The translations under genes were made by a program, and so were the position numbers. A stretch of 64,000 bases of DNA from NCBI GenBank assembly GCA_963706755.1, contig CAVPNH010000016.1:124001-188000 (forward strand). Direction: 5' to 3'. This DNA comes from RPQJ01 sp963706755 (GTDB lineage: Bacteria; Pseudomonadota; Gammaproteobacteria; Steroidobacterales; Steroidobacteraceae). The notes beneath the pieces are model-generated. The model was not told the DNA's origin. It searched no databases and was given only the letters and a program-made list of their open reading frames with translations. Below, piece by piece: positions 30,653 through 41,286 of this stretch; positions within the stretch are counted from its first letter, which is position 1; each line of letters begins with the position of its first letter.

Positions 30653-32916
30653 GTGAGCGCCGTGGCGCGCGCGCTGGCCGCGAGGTTCCCGCGCGAGTTC
30701 GTCTGGGGCGTTGCCACGAGCGCCTATCAGATCGAAGGCGCCGCGCACGAGGACGGCCGCGGCGACTCCATCTGGGACGAGTTCTGCCGGCGCCCTGGCG
30801 TGATCAAGGACGGCAGCAACGGCGATCGCGCCTGCGACCACTACCATCGGGTCGACGACGATGTCGACCTGATAGCGGGCCTCGGGGTGCGGGCCTACCG
30901 TTTCTCGATCGCGTGGCCGCGAGTCCAGGCGCGCGGCGAGGGCGCGTGGAACGAGAAGGGATTTGCGTTCTACGAGCGGCTGGTCGACGGCCTGCTCGCG
31001 CGCGGCATCGCGCCGTACCTGACGCTCTATCACTGGGACCTTCCCCAGGCGCTGCAGGAGAAGGGCGGCTGGATGAGCCGCGACAACGTACCCTTCGGTT
31101 CGCGGAGTACGCGTCCGAGGTCGGTCGTCGCCTCGGCGACCGGGTGGCTTCCATCGCCACGCACAACGAGCCGTGGATCGTAGCCATCCTGGGACACGAG
31201 GCGGGCATCTTCGCACCCGGCCTCCGCAGCCAGAAGGCGGCCATGCAGGTCGCGCATCACCTGCTGCTCAGCCACGGCATCGCGCTCGAGGCGCTCCGCT
31301 CGCAGGGATGCAGGGCGCCGCTCGGCATCGTGCTGAACCAGTCGCCGATTCATCCGGCGACGGATTCGCCCGAGGATCGCGCCAAGGCACGTCTCGATGA
31401 CGGACTGACGATCCGCTGGTACATGGACGCCCTGCTGCTCGGGCGGTATCCGGACGACGTGCTGTCGTTCCTGGGCGAGGATGCGCCGCGGGTGCTCGAG
31501 GGCGACATGGACGCCATACGCCGGCCGCTCGACTTCCTCGGCATCAACTACTACACGCGTAACGTCTCCGGAACGGGGGCGCCGCTGGACCCGGTCGCGG
31601 CCGGCAAGGAAGTCACCGACATGGGCTGGGAGGTGTTCCCGCGAGGCCTCTCGGAGCTGCTCATCCGTCTGCACAGGGACTACCGGCTGCCGCCGGTCTA
31701 CATCATGGAGAACGGCGCCGCATACCGCGACCAGCTCGTCGACGGGCGCGTGGCCGACGTCGACCGGATCCGCTACCTGCAGTCGCACATCGCCGCGATG
31801 GCGGACGCGCTCGAGGCCGGGGTCGACCTGCGCGGTTACTTCGTGTGGAGCCTGCTCGACAACTTCGAGTGGGCGGATGGCTACTCCAAGCGCTTCGGCC
31901 TCATCCACGTCGACTACGAAACGCAACGACGGACCCTGAAGGACAGCGCGATCTGGTACGGGGCCTCTGCGGCGAGCATGCCCGGGATGCCGCGCCGCGA
32001 GTCGCGGGCGGTTGATGCAATGACTGCCAGACGCACTCGATGGAAACTCGTCTGGAGCGACGAATTCGACGGCGACGGGATCGACCCGGCCAAGTGGGAC
32101 TTCGAGCTCGGCAACGGGTTCTTCGACTACAAGAACCATCAGTGGATTCCCGGCTGGGGCAACGAGGAACTGCAGTACTACACGCGCGAGCCGGAGAACG
32201 TCTCGGTGAGGGACAGCCTGCTGTACATCCGCGCGTTGAAGGAGTCGCTGCACGGTTGCGGCTACACCTCGGCACGCATCCGGACGCGCAGGCGCGACGG
32301 CACCCCGCTGTTCGCCAAGCGCTACGGCAAATTCGAGTTCCGCGCCAGGGTGCCGCACGGCAAGGGCTTGTGGCCCGCGATCTGGCTGCTGCCCCAGGAC
32401 GACAAGTTCGGCGGGTGGGCAGCCTCCGGCGAGATCGACGTCATGGAGATCGTCGGCGAGAAACCCCACCAGTACCTCGGCACGGTCCACTTCGGGTCGA
32501 CCTTCCCGAAGCGCGAGCTCGTCACTCACGTGCACGAGTTTCCGGCCGGACAGTCGGTGGGAGAGTTCCACGTGTATGCCGTGGAGTGGGAACCGGGCGA
32601 GATCCGCTGGCTGGTGGACGGCAAGGTCTGGGCGACCCAGTCGTTCTGGTGGAGCTGCAGCAGGCTGCGCAACGGCAAGGGCGTGGTCGCGCGCAGCGCC
32701 GCAGACCTGAACCCGTGGCCCGCGCCGTTCGACCAGCCCTTCTACATCGTGATGAACGTTGCCGTCGGCGGTAACTTTCCGGGCGTGCCGAATGCGGCGA
32801 CGCAGTTCCCCGCTGAACTGGTCGTCGACTACGTGCGGGTCTACGACCGCGTGGGTGGTTACGGCGCGCCTGCGCCGCGCGGCAAGGGCCGGCTGCCGTA
32901 CCAGAAGAAGCGCTGA
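30653..32916 (+). CDS. GH1 beta-glucosidase joined in frame to GH16 endo-beta-glucanase (one frameshift in GH1)
   Basis: GTG start at 30653. The GH1 half has FVWGVATSAYQIEGA, FSIAWPR, acid/base in THNEPW, NYYTRNVSG and nucleophile in YIMENGAAY, ending LKDSAIWYG. The GH16 half starts RTRWKLVWSDEFDGDG (~residue 460), has the catalytic GEIDVMEIVG and ends YVRVYDRVGG. Neither half has a signal peptide, so both act in the cytoplasm. One indel near 31095 is needed inside GH1 (GGWMSRDNV continues RFAEYASEVG). No stop separates the halves; an ATG at 32020 could start GH16 alone, and a TGA at 32013 lies in another frame, so two genes merged by an indel cannot be excluded. GH16 cuts internal beta-1,3 bonds; GH1 releases glucose. 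Confidence 0.85.
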
Positions 32917-32953
32917 ACAAGACGTGCCTCGGGTGGCGCGTAGTGGGGAACCT

Positions 32954-35367
32954 GTGAAAAGCGAAAACTACAAGCTGTCAGTGTCCGAGAAATTCGGCTA
33001 CGGGCTCGGCGATCTCGCCTCGAACATGTTCTGGCAGATGTTCGCGATCTTCATGGCGAAGTTCTACACGGACGTCTTCCTGCTCGGCGCGGCCGCGATG
33101 GGCACGATGATGCTCGTGACCCGCATGGCGGACGCCTCTTCGACCCGATGATCGGCACCATCGCGGACCGCACCGTGACTCGCTGGGGTCACTTCAGGCC
33201 ATATCTGGTCTGGATGGCGATCCCGATGGCGGTGACCGCGGTCCTCGCGTTCTCGGCGCCGAGCTTCGAAGGCTCGGCCCGCACCGTCTACGCCTACGTC
33301 ACGCTGATGCTGATGATGTTCGCCTACTCGGCCATCAACATCCCGTATTCGGCGCTGCTCGGCGTGCTGACGCCGGACTCCAAGGAGCGCACCAGCGTCA
33401 CGTCCTACCGCTTCGTGATGGCGCTGATTCCGGTGTTCATCATCGTCAATGCGACCATGCCGCTGGTCAGATACTTCGGCGGCAGCGACACCTCGCCGTA
33501 CGGCTGGCAGATGACCATGCTCGTTTATTCGGTCATCGCCGTGCTGCTCTTCTTCGCGACCTTCGCCATGACTCGCGAGCGTGTGCAGCCGCCGCCGAAG
33601 CAGGAGACGTCGCTGGCGACCGACCTCAAGGATCTGGTCCGCAACCGGCCGTGGGTCGTGCTGTGCGGCGTCGGCATCGCGGCACTGACCTACGGCAACA
33701 TCCGCAATACCGTCACCATCTATTACTTCGAATACGTGGTGCCGAACGGCAGCGGGTACTTCGGTCCCGTGATGACCACCGGGGCGATCGCCTTCATCCT
33801 CGGCGTCATGGCGACGTCACCGCTCGCGAAGCGCTTCGGCAAGCGCAATTTCTACCTGGTCTCGATGTCGGTGACAGCGCTGCTGACCATCGGCTTCTAC
33901 TTCGTCCCGCCGGCGAACATCAAGCTGGTCTGGGCGGCCAACACGATCATCAATTTCTGCGCCGCGCCGACCGCGCCCCTGGTCTGGGCGATGTACGCCG
34001 ATACGGCCGATTACTCGGAGTGGAAGTGGGGCCGCCGCGCCACCGGGCTCGTCTTCTCGGCAGCGTCCTTTGCGCAGAAGTTCGGTTGGGCCATCGGCGG
34101 CGCGGGCGCCGGCTGGCTGCTCGCATACTTCGGCTACCTGCCGAATGTCGCGCAGAGTCCGCGCACCGTGCACGGCATCGTGATGATGATGAGCGTGATC
34201 CCGGCGATCGCCGCGATCGCCGCGGTCGTGGCGTTGTGGTTCTACGAGATCGACGAGGACACGGTACAGCGGATGTCGGCCGATCTCACCGCCCGGCGCG
34301 GACCCCAGCCCGCCGAGGATCTCGCCGCGGCGGTCCCGGTCATGTCGCCGGGTGTCCCGGCATTCGCGCTCGCCGAGCACCCGGAGATCGCGGTCGGACG
34401 TTCCGCCGCGGACACTCAGCAGGCCGGGTCCCCGATGCCAGGTCGGAGGGCTGCGCCTTCCGCGCCGCGTATCCCGGTGTTTGCCAGCGCGCAAGCGAAA
34501 GGCGCAGCGCTGCCGGCATCGATCCTGTCGCCCCAGGAGCTCGCAGACCTTGGCGGCGAGTTCGCCGCCGCGCTGCACGCTGGCGTGCACGGCCTGTGCT
34601 TCAGTCCCTATCTCGAGGGGCAGGCGCCTGGCTCGATCGTGAGCGAGGCACAGATCCGCGCGCGCCTCGGGATCATCCGGCCGTACACGCGCTGGATCCG
34701 CAGCTTCTCGTGCACCGAGGGCCATGAGCAGACGCCGCGCATCGCGCACGAGCTGGGCCTGAAGACGCTGGTCGGCGCCTGGCTGGGCCAGGACCGGGCG
34801 ATCAACGAGCGCGAGATCGCCGGGGCGATCGCGGTCGCGCAGGCAGGCCACGCGGACATGCTCGCGGTGGGCAACGAGGTCATGCTGCGCGAAGACATGT
34901 CCGAGGACGAGCTGCTCAGCTACATCAACCGCGTCAAGCAGGCGGTGCCCGGCGTGCCGGTGGGGTACGTGGACGCCTACTTCCTGTTCGAGAAGCATCC
35001 GCGGATCACCGCGGCCTGCGACGTGGTGCTCACCAACTGCTACCCGTTCTGGGAAGGCTGCCCGCGCGAGGATGCGATCGCCTACATGCAGGCCATGTAC
35101 CGCCGCACCGTCGCGGTCGCCGGCGGCAAGCAGGTCATCATCAGCGAGACCGGCTGGCCGCACACCGGCACGGCCTTCCACGGCGCGGTGCCGTCGGTGG
35201 AGGGCGCGATGCGCTACTTCATCGACACCTACCGCTGGGCCAGGCAGGACGGCGTCGAAGTCTTCTACTTCTCGGCGTTCGACGAGGCATGGAAGGTGGG
35301 TGCCGAAGGCGACGTCGGCGCCTACTGGGGACTGTGGGACAAGGACGGCCTGCCCAAGTACGTCTGA
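32954..35367 (+). CDS. MelB-type (GPH) sugar transporter fused to a C-terminal GH17 domain; one frameshift
   Basis: ~804 aa from GTG 32954 (GGGGAA upstream). Residues 1-~440 form a GPH/MelB-family permease: FGYGLGDLASNMFWQ, then DPMIGTIADRT, NIPYSALLGVLTPD and multiple membrane helices, ending YEIDEDTVQRMSADL. A ~75-residue Pro/Ala-rich linker leads to a GH17 domain with acid/base in LAVGNEVMLR, nucleophile in VIISETGWPHTG, and FYFSAFDEAWKVG. A single missing C near 33133 (MADAS instead of MADALFDP) breaks the frame. MelB C-termini are cytoplasmic, which would put GH17 at the inner exit of the permease. The linker frame is open throughout; no alternative start with a good ribosome site was seen for GH17. 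Confidence 0.83.
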
Positions 35368-35385
35368 CCAGGGAACCGCCACGAC

Positions 35386-36327
35386 ATGCTCAAGCTCCCG
35401 ACCGGCAACGCGATCTGCTACTCCGGATATCGCCGCGGCCAGAGCCCGACGGACAGGATCTACCCGTCGCTGGCGGAGATCCGCGAGGACCTCCACATCC
35501 TGCACAGGAACTGGCGACTGCTGCGGCTCTACGACTGCAGCCTGCACGCGGAGCGCGTGCTCAATGTCATCCGCGCCGAGCGGCTCGACTTCAAGGTCAT
35601 GCTCGGCGCGCACCTGGGCGCCGAAATGAACAACTTCGGCTGCCCCTGGGGCGCTACCTGCACCGAGGAGGAGCTGGAAGCGAACGTGGCCGAGAACGAT
35701 GCGGAAATCGAGCGGCTCATAGAGCTGGCGCGGCGCCACGACGACATCGTGTTCTCGGTGGCCGTCGGCAACGAGGCGACCGTCGACTGGACGGATCATT
35801 TTGTGCCCGTGGAACGGATGATCCAGCACGTCCGCCGCGTGAAGCGGTCGGTCGTGCAGCCCGTGACGTTCTGCGAGAACTACGTGCCGTGGCAGGAAAA
35901 ACTGCGCGACCTGGTGCGGGAGCTGGATTTCATCTCGCTGCACACGTACCCGGTCTGGGAGTACAAGCACGTCCACGACGCGCTGCATTACTCCAAGGAC
36001 AACTACCACAGCGTCGCGAGCCTGTATCCGGACAAGCCGGTGGTCATCAGCGAGGCGGGCTGGGCGACGAACTCGAACGGCCGCGGCATCCACCCTGAGA
36101 ACTCGTCGCAGGAGTTGCAGGCGATCTACTACGAAGACCTCATGGAATGGACGGGCCGGGAACGCATCCTGACGTTCGTGTTCGAGGCGTTCGACGAGCC
36201 CTGGAAGGGCTCGCCGGATCCGCTGGAGCCTGAGAAGCACTGGGGGCTCTTCACGGTGGACCGGGAACCGAAGATCGTCATGCAGCCGCTCTATCCGGAA
36301 TTGCTGCGTCACCGCCAGACCGCGTGA
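35386..36327 (+). CDS. Cytoplasmic GH17 family glycoside hydrolase
   Basis: 313-aa GH17 domain with nothing added: acid/base Glu in VAVGNEATV, nucleophile Glu in VISEAGWATNS, and the late motif FEAFDEPWKG. No signal peptide. It is 18 bp downstream of the transporter-GH17 gene and ends 3 bp before zwf, so it is in the middle of the long operon. GH17 enzymes hydrolyse or transfer beta-1,3-glucan segments; a cytoplasmic copy would act on imported oligosaccharides. It differs clearly from the GH17 of the fusion, so it is not a recent duplicate. Intact. Confidence 0.9.
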   Translation: MLKLPTGNAICYSGYRRGQSPTDRIYPSLAEIREDLHILHRNWRLLRLYDCSLHAERVLNVIRAERLDFKVMLGAHLGAEMNNFGCPWGATCTEEELEANVAENDAEIERLIELARRHDDIVFSVAVGNEATVDWTDHFVPVERMIQHVRRVKRSVVQPVTFCENYVPWQEKLRDLVRELDFISLHTYPVWEYKHVHDALHYSKDNYHSVASLYPDKPVVISEAGWATNSNGRGIHPENSSQELQAIYYEDLMEWTGRERILTFVFEAFDEPWKGSPDPLEPEKHWGLFTVDREPKIVMQPLYPELLRHRQTA

Positions 36328-36330
36328 GTC

Positions 36331-37821
36331 GTGCCGCAGACCAGAACAACACTGATCACGCATCCGTTCGACATGGTCGTCTTCGGCGGTCGGGGTGACC
36401 TTGCCAAGCGCAAGCTGCTGCCGGCGCTGTATCACCTCGATCACGAGAACCGCCTGCCGCAGGACGGTCGCATCATTGCCGTCTCGCGCGGGGCGATGAG
36501 CCGTGACGCCTATCGCCAGCTGGTCAGGGAGGCCTGCGCGACTCAGCTGCCCGCGGGGCAGTTCGACGAGGAGACGTGGGGGCGCTTTTGTTCACGGCTC
36601 GATTACGTCGAACTCGATGCGACCGCAACCGCCGCGTACGGCGCCCTGTCCGATGCCCTGGCGGGGCGCGAAGCGACGGTGCGCTGCTTCTACCTCGCGA
36701 CGGCGCCGGAACTGTTCTGTCCCATCGCGTCCAGCCTGGCGGCGGCCGGGCTCGTGACGCCGGTGACCCGCCTGGTGCTCGAGAAGCCGCTCGGCAAGGA
36801 CCTCGCCTCGGCGCAGGCGATCAACGCCGCAATCGGCGCAAGCTTCTCCGAGCAGCAGATCTTCCGTATCGACCACTACCTCGGCAAGGAGACGGTTCAG
36901 AACCTGATGGTGCTGCGCTTCGCCAACGGCCTGTTCGAGCCGCTGTGGAACCGCACGTTCGTCGATCACGTGCAGATCACGGTCGCCGAGACGGTCGGCG
37001 TCGGCGGGCGCTGGAACTACTACGACGAGGCGGGCGCCCTGCGGGACATGGTGCAGAATCACATGCTGCAGCTGCTCTGCCTCACCGCGATGGAACCGCC
37101 GATCGCACTCGACGACGACGCGGTGCGCGACGAGAAGCTCAAGGTCCTGAAGTCGCTCACCTCGATTCGCGGCGCCGACGTCGCGCACCTGACTGTCCGC
37201 GGCCAGTACCGCGCGGGTGCGATCGAGGCCCAGCCGGTGCCCGGTTATCTCGAGGAGCCCGATGCGGGCGCGGCGAGCGGCACCGAGACCTTCGTCGCGA
37301 TCAAGGCGGCCGTCGAGAACTGGCGGTGGGCGGGCGTGCCATTCTACCTGCGCACCGGCAAGCGCCTGCCCTCGCGTGCCTCAGAGATCGTCGTGCAGTT
37401 CCGGACGCCGCCGCACGCGCTCTATCCGGAGAGCGCCGGCGCGATCCACCCCAACCGCCTGGTGATGCGGCTGCAGCCGGACGAGGGGATCCGCCTGCAG
37501 ATGATGAGCAAGCAGCGCGGTCCGGGTGAGCTGAAGCTTCGAGAGACGGCGCTGGACCTCAGCTTCAACGACACCTTTGGCGGACGCAGCCCGGACGCGT
37601 ACGAGAGGCTGCTGCTCGACGTGATCCGCGGCCGGCCGACACTCTTCATGCGCGTGGACGAAGTGCAGGCCGCGTGGCGCTGGACCGACCAGATCCTGGC
37701 CTCCTGGGACCAGCACGGCATCCTGCCCAGGCCCTACGGCAGCGGCAGCTGGGGGCCGAGTGCCGCCGTCGCGCTGATCGAGCGCGACGGGCGCACCTGG
37801 CACGAGGACGAGATCTCGTGA
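36331..37821 (+). CDS. zwf: Glucose-6-phosphate 1-dehydrogenase
   Basis: 496-aa enzyme oxidising glucose-6-phosphate to 6-phosphogluconolactone. The nucleotide loop FGGRGDLAKRKLLPALYHL (residue ~14) has GGRGDL where most G6PDs have GASGDL. The active-site signature RIDHYLGKETVQN is at ~180 and NRLVMRLQPDEGI near 375. GTG start at 36331, 3 bp after the GH17 stop. First gene of a four-gene Entner-Doudoroff set; no pgl is present between zwf and edd, so the lactonase must be elsewhere or the step spontaneous. Confidence 0.95.
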   Translation: MPQTRTTLITHPFDMVVFGGRGDLAKRKLLPALYHLDHENRLPQDGRIIAVSRGAMSRDAYRQLVREACATQLPAGQFDEETWGRFCSRLDYVELDATATAAYGALSDALAGREATVRCFYLATAPELFCPIASSLAAAGLVTPVTRLVLEKPLGKDLASAQAINAAIGASFSEQQIFRIDHYLGKETVQNLMVLRFANGLFEPLWNRTFVDHVQITVAETVGVGGRWNYYDEAGALRDMVQNHMLQLLCLTAMEPPIALDDDAVRDEKLKVLKSLTSIRGADVAHLTVRGQYRAGAIEAQPVPGYLEEPDAGAASGTETFVAIKAAVENWRWAGVPFYLRTGKRLPSRASEIVVQFRTPPHALYPESAGAIHPNRLVMRLQPDEGIRLQMMSKQRGPGELKLRETALDLSFNDTFGGRSPDAYERLLLDVIRGRPTLFMRVDEVQAAWRWTDQILASWDQHGILPRPYGSGSWGPSAAVALIERDGRTWHEDEIS

Positions 37822-39677
37822 CGCACGCGGTCGTCGCGGAGGTCACCGAGCGAATCCGCGATCGCAGCGAGCCGCGACGTCGCGACTATCTCGAGCGCAT
37901 CGCAGGGCACGGCGCCCAGGGAACGCGTCGGTCCCGGCTGTCCTGCGGCAACCTCGCCCACGGGTTCGCAGCGTGCAGTGTTGCCGAGAAATCCGCCCTC
38001 GCAGCCGGCGAACGCCCCAACATCGGCATCGTCACCGCCTACAACGACATGCTGTCGGCGCACCAGCCGCTCGAGGATTACCCGCGCATCCTCCGGGCGG
38101 CTGCGCTTGCGGCCGGCGCCACGGCCCAGGTCGCAGGCGGCGTCCCGGCCATGTGCGACGGTGTCACGCAGGGGCGGGCCGGGATGGAGCTCTCGCTCTT
38201 CAGTCGCGACGTGATCGCGATGTCGACCGCGATCGCGCTCTCGCACGACATGTTCGACGCAGCGCTCTGCCTCGGGGTCTGCGACAAGATCGTGCCGGGG
38301 CTGCTGATGGGCGCACTCGCCTACGGGCAGCTGCCGGCGCTGTTCGTGCCGGCCGGCCCGATGACGTCCGGGCTGCCGAATGCCGAGAAGTCGCGCATCC
38401 GGCAGCTGTACGCCGAAGGCAAGGCCGGTCGCGCGGAGCTGCTGAAAGCGGAGGCCGAGTCCTATCACGGGCCCGGTACCTGCACGTTCTACGGAACGGC
38501 CAACAGCAACCAGATGCTGATGGAGGTGATGGGCCTGCACCTGCCGGGCAGCGCTTTCGTCAATCCCGGCACGCCCCTGCGCCTGGCCCTCACGCGAGGT
38601 GCTGCCGCGCGCGCCGCCGCCATCACCGCGAGGGGCGGCGATTACCGGCCCTTGGGTCGCGTCATCGATGAACGCACCATCGTCAACGCCATGGTGGGCC
38701 TGCTCTCGACCGGCGGCTCGACCAACCACACGATCCACTTGGTCGCCATTGCGGCCGCGGCGGGCATTGCGATCGACTGGCAGGATTTCTCCGACCTCTC
38801 CAGGGTTACGCCTTCGCTGACGCGGATTTATCCGAACGGCCAGGCCGACGTGAATCACTTCCACGCGGCCGGCGGCATGGCCTTCGTCGTGCGCGAACTG
38901 CTCGCGGCCGGGCTGCTGCACCCGGACGTCACGACCGTGTGCGGCAAGGGTCTCGAGGCGTACGCTCAGGAGCCATTCCTGGAGGACGGTCGATTGTTGT
39001 GGCGCCCAGCCCCGGGCCAGTCGCTCGACCTCGACGTGCTGCGTCCCGCGGCAGACCCCTTCGCACCGGATGGCGGCATCCGGCTGCTCACCGGGAACCT
39101 CGGCCGCGCCGTGATCAAGGTGTCTGCCGTAAAGGCGCAGCACCGGGTCATCGAGGCGCCGGCCGCCGTCTTCGACAGCCAGGATGCGGTGGTGGCGGCG
39201 TTCAAGGCGAGCCAACTGCATCGCGACGTGATCGTCGTCGTGAGGAACCAGGGTCCCCGCGCGTGCGGCATGCCGGAGCTGCACCAGCTCACGCCGTCGC
39301 TCGGCGTGCTGCTCGACCTCGGCCACAAGGTCGCGCTGGTCACGGACGGACGCATGTCCGGCGCATCCGGCAAGGTGCCCGCGGCCATCCACCTTTCGCC
39401 CGAGGCGGCGGCCGGCGGTCTCATTGCACGCCTGCGCGATGGCGACCTCCTGCGACTGGACGCCGAGGCCGGCCGGCTCGAAGCGCGGCTCGACACCCGC
39501 GAACTCAATTCGCGCGCACCTTCCACTGGGCGGGTGCCGGACCACGACGTGGGCTTCGGGCGCGAACTGTTCGCGAACATGCGCAGCGCAGTCACGAGTG
39601 CCGAGCAGGGCGCCACGAGTTTCGGCGGGGCGCTGTACACGCGACCGCTGGTGGCGGCGAGCACCGGAGCGGCGTGA
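37818..39677 (+). CDS. edd: Phosphogluconate dehydratase (Entner-Doudoroff)
   Basis: 619-aa [4Fe-4S] dehydratase making KDPG from 6-phosphogluconate. Typical blocks: NIGIVTAYNDMLSAHQPLEDYP, GVPAMCDGVTQGRAGMELSLFSRDVIAMSTA, CLGVCDKIVPGLLMGAL, STGGSTNHTIHLVAIA, TDGRMSGASGKVPAAIHLSPEA. Start is GTG 37818, sharing GTGA with the zwf stop; the longer open frame upstream is the zwf shadow. The stop overlaps the glucokinase ATG. Intact and full length. Confidence 0.96.
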   Translation: MTHAVVAEVTERIRDRSEPRRRDYLERIAGHGAQGTRRSRLSCGNLAHGFAACSVAEKSALAAGERPNIGIVTAYNDMLSAHQPLEDYPRILRAAALAAGATAQVAGGVPAMCDGVTQGRAGMELSLFSRDVIAMSTAIALSHDMFDAALCLGVCDKIVPGLLMGALAYGQLPALFVPAGPMTSGLPNAEKSRIRQLYAEGKAGRAELLKAEAESYHGPGTCTFYGTANSNQMLMEVMGLHLPGSAFVNPGTPLRLALTRGAAARAAAITARGGDYRPLGRVIDERTIVNAMVGLLSTGGSTNHTIHLVAIAAAAGIAIDWQDFSDLSRVTPSLTRIYPNGQADVNHFHAAGGMAFVVRELLAAGLLHPDVTTVCGKGLEAYAQEPFLEDGRLLWRPAPGQSLDLDVLRPAADPFAPDGGIRLLTGNLGRAVIKVSAVKAQHRVIEAPAAVFDSQDAVVAAFKASQLHRDVIVVVRNQGPRACGMPELHQLTPSLGVLLDLGHKVALVTDGRMSGASGKVPAAIHLSPEAAAGGLIARLRDGDLLRLDAEAGRLEARLDTRELNSRAPSTGRVPDHDVGFGRELFANMRSAVTSAEQGATSFGGALYTRPLVAASTGAA

Positions 39678-40645
39678 TGGCAGGTCGCCGGCTCGTAGCC
39701 GACATCGGAGGAACCAACGCGCGCTTCGCGCTGCACGATCCGTCGACGGATTCGCTCGAATGTCTGCAGATCCTGACGGCGGCGGACTATCCGGACATCG
39801 CCACGGCCATCGACACTTATCTCGGAATCGCCGGTACCCCGAGCTTGCGCGAGGCGTGCTTCGCCGTGGCGTGTCCCGCCAGGGACGACGAGATCGCATT
39901 CACGAATTCGTCCTGGCGCTTCTCGAGCGATGCCATGCGCCGCAGGCTCGGTCTCGAGCGGTTCGTCACTGTGAACGACTTCGAGGCGCTCGCGCTGGCC
40001 GTTCCCTTCATTCCGCCGCAGGCGCTGCACTGTGTGCGGCCGGGCGATGCCGACCCGTCGGCGCCGAGGGCGATCATCGGCCCGGGCACGGGGCTCGGGA
40101 TTGCGGGCCTCATCGCCGTCGACTCGAAGGCGGGGGGGCGACATTGGGTGGCGATTCCGGGGGAGGGCGGTCACGCGAGTTTCGCCCCGACCGACGAGCT
40201 CGAGATCGATCTGCTCCGGCACCTGTCGCAGGATCACGAGCGCGTGTCCACCGAGCGCGTGTTGTCGGGCCAGGGGCTGACGGAGCTCTTCGAGTTCCTG
40301 ACGTCGCGGGGCGGCCTTCGGGGCCAGCGTCTGCCGCCGGCCGAGATCACCGCACTCGGGCTCGGCGGAGCGGACCCGACGGCGAGGGCGGCCCTCGACT
40401 GGTTCTGCGGCCTGCTCGGCAGCGTCGCCGGCGACGTGGCCCTGACGTTCGGGGCACGCGGCGGCGTCTACATCGGCGGCGGCATCATGCCGCGCCTGCT
40501 GTCGGTGCTGGCGGACAGCGCGTTCGTTCCACGGTTCCTTGCCAAGGGTCGACTGTCGCGGATGCTGACGCCAATCCCGGTTTTCGTCATTCTCGACAAG
40601 TGCGCCAGCCTGCGCGGCGCCGCCTCCGTATTGATGAAGGATTGA
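39677..40645 (+). CDS. glk: Glucokinase
   Basis: 322-aa ATP-dependent glucokinase of the bacterial Glk group. Phosphate-1 motif LVADIGGTNARFALHD (residue ~6), sugar-site region LERFVTVNDFEALALA, adenosine region AIIGPGTGLGIAGLI, then IPGEGGHASFAP with catalytic-site Glu-His neighbours, and VYIGGGIMPRLL. Start overlaps the edd stop (ATGA). It phosphorylates glucose released by the beta-glucosidase, linking hydrolysis to zwf-edd-eda in the same transcript. Confidence 0.95.
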   Translation: MAGRRLVADIGGTNARFALHDPSTDSLECLQILTAADYPDIATAIDTYLGIAGTPSLREACFAVACPARDDEIAFTNSSWRFSSDAMRRRLGLERFVTVNDFEALALAVPFIPPQALHCVRPGDADPSAPRAIIGPGTGLGIAGLIAVDSKAGGRHWVAIPGEGGHASFAPTDELEIDLLRHLSQDHERVSTERVLSGQGLTELFEFLTSRGGLRGQRLPPAEITALGLGGADPTARAALDWFCGLLGSVAGDVALTFGARGGVYIGGGIMPRLLSVLADSAFVPRFLAKGRLSRMLTPIPVFVILDKCASLRGAASVLMKD

Positions 40646-40650
40646 GTCAC

Positions 40651-41286
40651 ATGCCGATCGAGATGCTGCGACGCTCCCGGGTGCTGCCGGTGCTGGTGAT
40701 CGACGACCCGGCCGACGCGGTGCCGCTGGCGATCGCCCTGCGCGATGCCGGAATTTCGAGCCTGGAGGTGACGCTGCGGCGGCCCGGCGCACTCGACGCG
40801 ATCCGGAGCATCCTCGCCGAGGTCGATGGTGTTTCCGTCGGCGCCGGCACCGTCACGACGCCGGGGCAGCTCGATCAGCTGCGACGGCTGGGCGCGGCCT
40901 TCGCGGTCAGCCCCGGCACGAACGCGGCCCTCGTGCGCCGGGCGCAGGAGCTCGAGCTCCCGTACCTGCCCGGGGTGGTCACGCCGAGCGAGGTGATGGC
41001 GGGCCTCGATCTCGGACTCACGGCATTCAAGTTTTTCCCGGCTGGCGCCTTCGGTGGCGTCGGCGCGCTGCGCGCGTATGCGGAGGTCTTCCCCCAAGCC
41101 CACTTCTGCCCGACGGGCGGGGTCGGCCCGGACAACGCTGCGGAATACCTCGGACTGCCCAACGTCGTGGCCGTCGGGAGTTCCTGGCTGGCGCCTGCCG
41201 ACCTGGTGAAGACCAGGGACTGGCAGGCGATCGGCCAGCGTGCAGCGGCGCTGCTCGCGAGACTCAGCCCCGCCGCTGCCGGCTGA
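40651..41286 (+). CDS. eda: KDPG aldolase (2-dehydro-3-deoxy-phosphogluconate aldolase)
   Basis: 211-aa class I aldolase splitting KDPG to pyruvate and glyceraldehyde-3-phosphate. Catalytic Glu in SSLEVTLR (~39), phosphate loop AGTVTTPGQ, Schiff-base Lys127 in TAFKFFPAGAFGG, and FCPTGGVGPDNAAEYL. It sits 5 bp after glk and is the last gene of the long operon; the next gene has its own promoter. Intact, typical length. Confidence 0.96.
   Translation: MPIEMLRRSRVLPVLVIDDPADAVPLAIALRDAGISSLEVTLRRPGALDAIRSILAEVDGVSVGAGTVTTPGQLDQLRRLGAAFAVSPGTNAALVRRAQELELPYLPGVVTPSEVMAGLDLGLTAFKFFPAGAFGGVGALRAYAEVFPQAHFCPTGGVGPDNAAEYLGLPNVVAVGSSWLAPADLVKTRDWQAIGQRAAALLARLSPAAAG

Noticed and set aside
33817..36444. 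875-aa open frame on the minus strand opposite the transporter-GH17 and GH17 genes
   Set aside because: Low-complexity His/Arg/Val/Asp composition typical of an antisense shadow of high-GC coding DNA; the plus strand has clear catalytic motifs.
37734..39899. 721-aa minus-strand open frame opposite edd
   Set aside because: No recognisable motif, biased composition, and edd on the plus strand is complete and conserved.
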